From positions 186,001 to 250,000 of the forward strand of contig NZ_JAJALI010000005.1 in the NCBI RefSeq assembly GCF_020523795.1: a DNA stretch of 64,000 bases, written 5' to 3'. The position numbers and the translations under genes are program-made. This document shows, piece after piece, positions 60,131 through 64,000 of this stretch. The stretch is from Ancylobacter sp. Lp-2 (GTDB lineage Bacteria; Pseudomonadota; Alphaproteobacteria; Rhizobiales; Xanthobacteraceae). The notes below the pieces were generated by a model, which saw nothing but the letters and a program-made list of their open reading frames with translations, was not told the origin of the DNA and did not search any database. Each line of letters begins with the position of its first letter. Position 1 is the first letter of the stretch.

Positions 60131-61321
60131 TCACTCGGCGGCCCGAAGCACGGCGTGTTCGGACTCTTCCAGGCTGGGCACGTCGATCCAGCGGCGCTCG
60201 CGCCAGCTCTGCAGCGCGCATTCGACCAGCTGCACGCCCTTGGCTCCCTCGCGCAGCGTGTACTTGTAGGGCGCGTCCTCCACGATGTGGCGGACGAACA
60301 TCTCCCACTGCACCTTGAAGCCGTTATCGTAGACGACGTTGTCCGGAACCTTCTGCCAGTCGGCGTAGAAGTCCATGGTCTGCTTCTGGTCGGGGTTCCA
60401 CACCGGGCGCGGCGTGGCGGTGCGCGGCTGCATCACGCAATCCGACAGGCCGGCCACCGCCGAGCCATGGGTGCCGTCGACCTGGAAGGTGACGAGATCG
60501 TCGCGATAGACGCGGGTCGCCCAGGACATGTTGATATGGGCGATGGCGCCGCCTTCCAGCTCGAAGGTGGCATAGGCGGCGTCGTCGGCGGTCGCCTCAT
60601 AGGGCTTGCCCGCCTCGTCGACACGGCTCAGAATGTGGGTGGTGCCGAGGCAGGACACCGACTTCACCTCGCCGAAGCAATTGTCGAGCACGTAGCGCCA
60701 GTGGCAGACCATGTCGAGGATCATGCCGCCGCCGTCCTCATTGCGGTAGTTCCACGACGGGCGCTGCGCCGGCTGGCCCCAATCGCCCTCGAACACCCAG
60801 TAGCCGAACTCGCCGCGCACCGAGAGGATGCGGCCGAAGAAGCCCGAGTCGCGCAGGAATTGCAGCTTCTGCAGGCCGGGCAGGAACAGCTTGTCCTGCA
60901 CCGCGCCGTTCTTCACCCCGGCGTCCTCGGCCAGCTTGCAGATGCGCACCGCCTCCGGGAGGTTGGTGGCGATCGGCTTCTCGCAATAGACGTGCTTGCC
61001 GGCGCGGATCGCCTTCTCCAAGAGCGCCGGGCGCATCTGGGTGGTGGCGGCGTCGAAGAAGATCTCGTTGTTCGGGTCGGCCAAGGCGGCGTCGAGGTCG
61101 GTGGTCCAGCGCTCGATGCCGTACTGCTTGGCCAGCCCAGCGATCTTCTCTTCGTTGCGGCCGACGAGGATCGGGTCGAGCTGCACCTTCGAGCCGTCGG
61201 AGAGGGTCACGCCGCCCTGCGCGCGGATCGCCACCACGGAGCGGATGAGGTGCTGGTTCATGCCCATGCGGCCGGTGATGCCGTTCATGACGATGCCGAG
61301 GCGGCGGGGGTGCGCGCTCAT
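60131..61321 (-). CDS. Gfo/Idh/MocA family oxidoreductase
   Basis: A 396-residue NAD(P)-dependent dehydrogenase. The N-terminal Rossmann loop is VMNGITGRMG, the conserved EKPIA lies in KHVYCEKPIATN, and the C-terminal half holds SWNYRNEDGGGMILDMVCHW, the usual substrate-side catalytic block with the DxxxH pattern. Such enzymes oxidise a hydroxyl of cyclitols, sugars or glycosides. It is coupled to the enolase-superfamily gene through a 4-bp ATGA overlap (61318-61321). ATG 61321 is used. Confidence 0.87.
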   Translation of the reverse strand: MSAHPRRLGIVMNGITGRMGMNQHLIRSVVAIRAQGGVTLSDGSKVQLDPILVGRNEEKIAGLAKQYGIERWTTDLDAALADPNNEIFFDAATTQMRPALLEKAIRAGKHVYCEKPIATNLPEAVRICKLAEDAGVKNGAVQDKLFLPGLQKLQFLRDSGFFGRILSVRGEFGYWVFEGDWGQPAQRPSWNYRNEDGGGMILDMVCHWRYVLDNCFGEVKSVSCLGTTHILSRVDEAGKPYEATADDAAYATFELEGGAIAHINMSWATRVYRDDLVTFQVDGTHGSAVAGLSDCVMQPRTATPRPVWNPDQKQTMDFYADWQKVPDNVVYDNGFKVQWEMFVRHIVEDAPYKYTLREGAKGVQLVECALQSWRERRWIDVPSLEESEHAVLRAAE

Positions 61322-62721
61322 GCGAAGATCTCCTGTGAGGCGGATGTCGGGGTGAGAGGCGCCAGCGCGTCCCAATCGGGCGCGGCGCCGCTGGCGAAGC
61401 CGGGACCGGCGAGAAGCCGGGCGGCGGGAAGGGTTGCGGTGCCTGTGGCGAGGCGCAGGCCGTCCGGCCCGGCCTCGTAAAGCTCGCGGAAAGCGCGGGC
61501 GAAGGCCTGCGCCTCCGCAGCCGGCGCCGGGCCGAAGCCGGCGACGTAATGGTGTCCGTTGCGCTCGACATGGGTCAGCCCGAGCGCGGCGACCAGCGCG
61601 GTGTCCTGCTGCACGCCGAGGCCCGCCTGACAGGTGAGATCCTCGCCGGTGATGAGGTAGTCCTCACCATTCCGCGCCTTCAGCCGGGCAACGCGGACGG
61701 CATTGAGCACCGCCTTGTAGAGGCCCTTGCAGCACTTCGACGACACGCCGCGATAGCCGCGTGCCACCGCGCGGGGGAAGGCGTCGTAGCTGTCGTCGGC
61801 CTCGTCGATGATGACGGGCACGCCGATGGCAGCGGCGTCGAGCGGCGTCTGGAAGGTGGTGCGACGGTCGAAGGGCTGCTCAATATAGATGAGCCGGCTA
61901 TGGAACCGCGCCAGCGCCGGGTCGTCGCGTAGCGTCGCGGCGAGCAGGGCAAGGCGCGCCGGGTCGTATTGCTCGTTGGCATCGAGGCTGGCGCGATAGA
62001 GCGGGACCCGTGCGTCCAGCAGCGCGGCGATGGCGCGCAGCCGTTCGAGATCGCCGATGACGTCGCCGCCGATCTTGATCTTGAAGAAGGCGAGCGGCGT
62101 GGCGGCGATCGTCTCGGCAAGGCTGTCCGGGCCCTCGATGGCATCGGCGAGCCCGACGGTATGGCGCAGCGCGACCCGATCCACCGGCGCGAGGGCGGCG
62201 AGGAAATCCTCGATCTCGGCGGCATCGAGATCCGGGGTCAGCCGGGCGTCGAGTCCGGGCTCGTTGCGGCGCAGCGCCTCCGCGAGGCCGATGCCGAGGC
62301 CCTTCAAGAGCGCGTCCAGCACCGCCTTGTCGACCAGCGCCACACCGAAATTGCCGGCGAGGCGGGCAATGCCGCGCTCGTCCGCCCACCGGCCCTGGCG
62401 GGCCAGCGCGACGGCGTGGTGGCCGAAGGCGGTGTCGGCGTCGCCGCGCGTGGTGAAGGTCGCGGCAGCGGCTTTGAGGCTGGCGCGCAGATCGTCGATG
62501 GTCCGGGCCGGCGACTTGGCCGGGTCCTTGTCGAACCATTTCGGCATCATCATCTCGGCCGCCACGCCCTCGACCCGCCCGATGCCGGGCAGATCGATGA
62601 TCACCCGGACGAAGGCCTGCGGCGCCGCCTCCACCGCCACCGCGCCGAAGCGGAACGGGTGGGCGAAGGGCATCATCCGCTCGAAGGCGTCGATACGGGC
62701 TATGGTGAAGCAGGGTGCCAT
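61318..62721 (-). CDS. Enolase-superfamily enzyme (mandelate racemase/muconate lactonizing type)
   Basis: A 467-residue protein. The catalytic barrel shows Lys214 and Lys216 in FKIKIGG (the KxK motif on strand 2), metal ligands Asp248 (SLDANEQ), Glu281 (YIEQPF) and Asp306 (IDEADDS), and a lysine cluster (Lys329/Lys332) where the sixth- or seventh-strand base lies. It should abstract an alpha proton of a carboxylate: a sugar acid dehydratase or epimerase is likely. It is longer than typical members by about 60-80 residues, mainly at the C-terminus. It lies between the ABC ATPase gene (22 bp gap) and the Gfo/Idh gene (overlap). Confidence 0.84.
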   Translation of the reverse strand: MAPCFTIARIDAFERMMPFAHPFRFGAVAVEAAPQAFVRVIIDLPGIGRVEGVAAEMMMPKWFDKDPAKSPARTIDDLRASLKAAAATFTTRGDADTAFGHHAVALARQGRWADERGIARLAGNFGVALVDKAVLDALLKGLGIGLAEALRRNEPGLDARLTPDLDAAEIEDFLAALAPVDRVALRHTVGLADAIEGPDSLAETIAATPLAFFKIKIGGDVIGDLERLRAIAALLDARVPLYRASLDANEQYDPARLALLAATLRDDPALARFHSRLIYIEQPFDRRTTFQTPLDAAAIGVPVIIDEADDSYDAFPRAVARGYRGVSSKCCKGLYKAVLNAVRVARLKARNGEDYLITGEDLTCQAGLGVQQDTALVAALGLTHVERNGHHYVAGFGPAPAAEAQAFARAFRELYEAGPDGLRLATGTATLPAARLLAGPGFASGAAPDWDALAPLTPTSASQEIFA

Positions 62722-62743
62722 CGGTTCCGTCCAGCTGGCCGTT

Positions 62744-63577
62744 TCAGTCCAATTGACCCTGGGCGTAGAAATGGCCGCGTATCTGCCGCGCCAGCGCGGC
62801 GAAGGCGGGCTCGCCCATCATCTCCAGCCGGCGCGGGCGCGGCAGGTCGACGTCGTAGATGGCAGCCACCGAGCCGGGCCGCTCACTCATCACCACCACC
62901 CGGTCGGCGAGGAACACTGCCTCGGGAATGGAATGGGTGATGAGCAGGATGGTCTTGCCGGTTTCGAAATGGATGCGCTGCAATTCGAGGTTCATGCGCT
63001 CGCGGGTCATGGCGTCGAGCGCGCCGAACGGCTCGTCCATCAGCACGATCTTCGGATCATGAACGAGGGCCCGGCAGATCGAGGCGCGCTGCTGCATGCC
63101 GCCGGAGAGCTGCCAGGGGTACTTGTTCTCGAACCCCGACAGCCCCGCCGTGGCAATGAGCTTCTTCGCCCGTTCGAGATGGCTGGCGCGGTCGAGCCCG
63201 CGCACCTCGACGGGGAGCATGATGTTGCGCAGCACCGAGCGCCAGGCGAGCAACACCGGGCTCTGGAACACGATACCGACATCATCAGGCGGCTCGACGA
63301 CGCGCTTGCCGTCGATGACGATCTCGCCCTGCGAGGGCGGGATCAGGCCGGCCACCAACTTGAGCAGGGTGGACTTGCCGCAGCCGGAGGGGCCCACGAC
63401 GGCGACGAACTCGCCGTCGTGGATGTCGAGGTCGATCGGCCGCAGGGAGGACACGTCGCCGTCGCGGGTCCGGTAGGTCTTGGACAGGCCGCGGATTTCG
63501 ATGAGGCGCTGGCGCGAGAGCGCATCCTTTTGGGGAGCCTCCTCGCGGGCGACGATGCGAAGGGACGTCGACGACAT
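62744..63577 (-). CDS. ABC transporter ATP-binding protein (NitT/TauT/SsuB type)
   Basis: A 277-residue ATPase. Walker A is GPSGCGKST (near residue 62), the signature is LSGGMQQRASICRAL, Walker B VLMDEPFGALD, and the switch His is in LITHSIPEA. VFQSPVLLAWRSVLRNIMLP is the Q-loop region typical of the nitrate/taurine/sulfonate/pyrimidine importers. A substrate-binding protein gene ends 11 bp upstream on the same strand; the permease gene is not in the window. It leads directly into the enolase gene. Substrate unknown. Confidence 0.9.
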   Translation of the reverse strand: MSSTSLRIVAREEAPQKDALSRQRLIEIRGLSKTYRTRDGDVSSLRPIDLDIHDGEFVAVVGPSGCGKSTLLKLVAGLIPPSQGEIVIDGKRVVEPPDDVGIVFQSPVLLAWRSVLRNIMLPVEVRGLDRASHLERAKKLIATAGLSGFENKYPWQLSGGMQQRASICRALVHDPKIVLMDEPFGALDAMTRERMNLELQRIHFETGKTILLITHSIPEAVFLADRVVVMSERPGSVAAIYDVDLPRPRRLEMMGEPAFAALARQIRGHFYAQGQLD

Positions 63578-63588
63578 GCCCGTGCTCC

Positions 63589-64000
63589 TCAGTTGCTCGG
63601 ATCGGCGGGGAGATAGTCGCGGGTGTAGAAGGCCTTGGGATCGTCCTTGGCCGAGGCGGCGACACCGCCATATTCGACCAGCAGCCCGACCGAATCCTTC
63701 ATGTTGGCGTCGGTGACCTGGAACGGCCGGCGGTTCTTGGTCTCGGCGGTGCGGTAGAGCGGGATGGTGAGCTGGAAGCCCTCCAGCAGCGTCGGCCGCT
63801 GGCCGGCCTTGGGCAGCGCGGCGAGCACGGCGTCGACCGCGCCCTCGGGGTTCTTCTCGGCCTCCTCGAAGCTCTTCGTCGTCGCCGCCATGAAGCGGCG
63901 GACCAGATCCGGGTTCTTCGCCAGGAACTCCTTGTTGACGATGATGCCGGACGAGACGAGGTGAATGCCGTAATCGGCGAACATGATCGGGTGGACGTCC
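63589..64000 (-). CDS. ABC transporter substrate-binding protein (SsuA/NMT1-like), C-terminal part
   Basis: The last 136 or so codons of a periplasmic binding protein of the NitT/Tau type; the beginning lies beyond the window end. The visible LVSSGIIVNKEFLAKNPDLVRRFMAATTKSFEEAEKNP stretch (shown in part) resembles the hinge and second lobe of SsuA/ThiY-like proteins, which bind pyrimidine-like, sulfonated or aromatic ligands. It ends 11 bp before the ATPase gene of the same transcript. The ligand cannot be told. Confidence 0.78.
   Translation of the reverse strand, partial: DVHPIMFADYGIHLVSSGIIVNKEFLAKNPDLVRRFMAATTKSFEEAEKNPEGAVDAVLAALPKAGQRPTLLEGFQLTIPLYRTAETKNRRPFQVTDANMKDSVGLLVEYGGVAASAKDDPKAFYTRDYLPADPSN

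Noticed and set aside
62030-63616. Plus-strand frame of 528 codons opposite the enolase-family and ATPase genes
   Set aside because: Both minus-strand genes have intact catalytic motifs; the plus frame shows none.
1-64000. CRISPR arrays, rRNA, tRNA, transposases, phage genes or attachment sites
   Set aside because: I looked for tandem direct repeats with spacers, conserved RNA gene sequences, DDE or tyrosine recombinase motifs, and found none.

Overview
The window is GC-rich, gene-dense DNA with long antisense open frames, many ATGA start/stop overlaps and a gene content (RkpA/RkpG/RkpH-like lipid genes, kps-type capsule export, many solute transporters, GntR/MocR regulators) typical of Alphaproteobacteria, order Hyphomicrobiales. 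A Xanthobacteraceae-like soil or plant-associated genus is a reasonable guess, not a demonstrated one. No rRNA, tRNA, CRISPR array, transposase or integrase was seen.

Region 1 (about 1-34,900) is a large capsular/K-antigen polysaccharide locus. It opens, after a truncated gene, with a three-gene operon: a single-module, fully reducing polyketide/fatty acid synthase, an alpha-oxoamine synthase and a KpsS-like Kdo-transferase. A 3-ketosphinganine-reductase-like SDR lies about 5 kb away. Together these suggest a synthase-built, sphingoid-like lipid on which a Kdo-linked capsule is assembled, as proposed for the rhizobial rkp-1 region. Export parts are scattered: KpsT (10773-11426), KpsM (28260-29126), one Wza/KpsD-type lipoprotein (19587-20768) and three KpsE-type chain-length/export proteins. 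Around them are several glycosyltransferases (one a GT4-GT2 fusion), two methyltransferases (one fused to a serine-less alpha/beta-hydrolase fold), a sugar epimerase, a cytochrome P450 beside an LpxL-like acyltransferase, and two proteins sharing an unnamed Gly-Trp...Gly-Phe repeat.

Region 2 (about 34,900-45,100) looks like an N-heteroaromatic (pyridine-type) catabolic cluster. A six-gene minus-strand operon encodes an HpaB-type flavin monooxygenase, a SnoaL-like protein, two amidases, an HpaC-like flavin reductase and a NicX-like 2,5-dihydroxypyridine dioxygenase that keeps the three iron ligands. A plus-strand operon encodes an alpha/beta hydrolase, a GntR regulator and a carboxymuconolactone-decarboxylase-like protein. 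A divergent pair (enoyl-CoA hydratase, 3-hydroxyisobutyrate-dehydrogenase family) shares a promoter region carrying two FadR-type operator boxes.

Region 3 (about 45,500-56,900) centres on vitamin B6. Pyridoxamine-pyruvate aminotransferase, a GntR regulator and a GMC oxidase of the pyridoxine 4-oxidase type sit beside a complete four-gene BMP-type ABC importer, so the importer is a candidate B6-vitamer transporter. A MocR-type (PLP-binding) regulator with a direct-repeat operator and a DUF983 protein close this region.

Region 4 (about 56,900-64,000) is a minus-strand catabolic operon: a NitT/Tau-type ABC importer (the binding protein runs off the window end), an enolase-superfamily enzyme, a Gfo/Idh/MocA dehydrogenase, a DUF993 (DHDPS-like) protein, a sugar-phosphate isomerase-like TIM barrel and a TetR regulator, interrupted by a hairpin-rich intergenic repeat. 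Its substrate cannot be named from the sequence.
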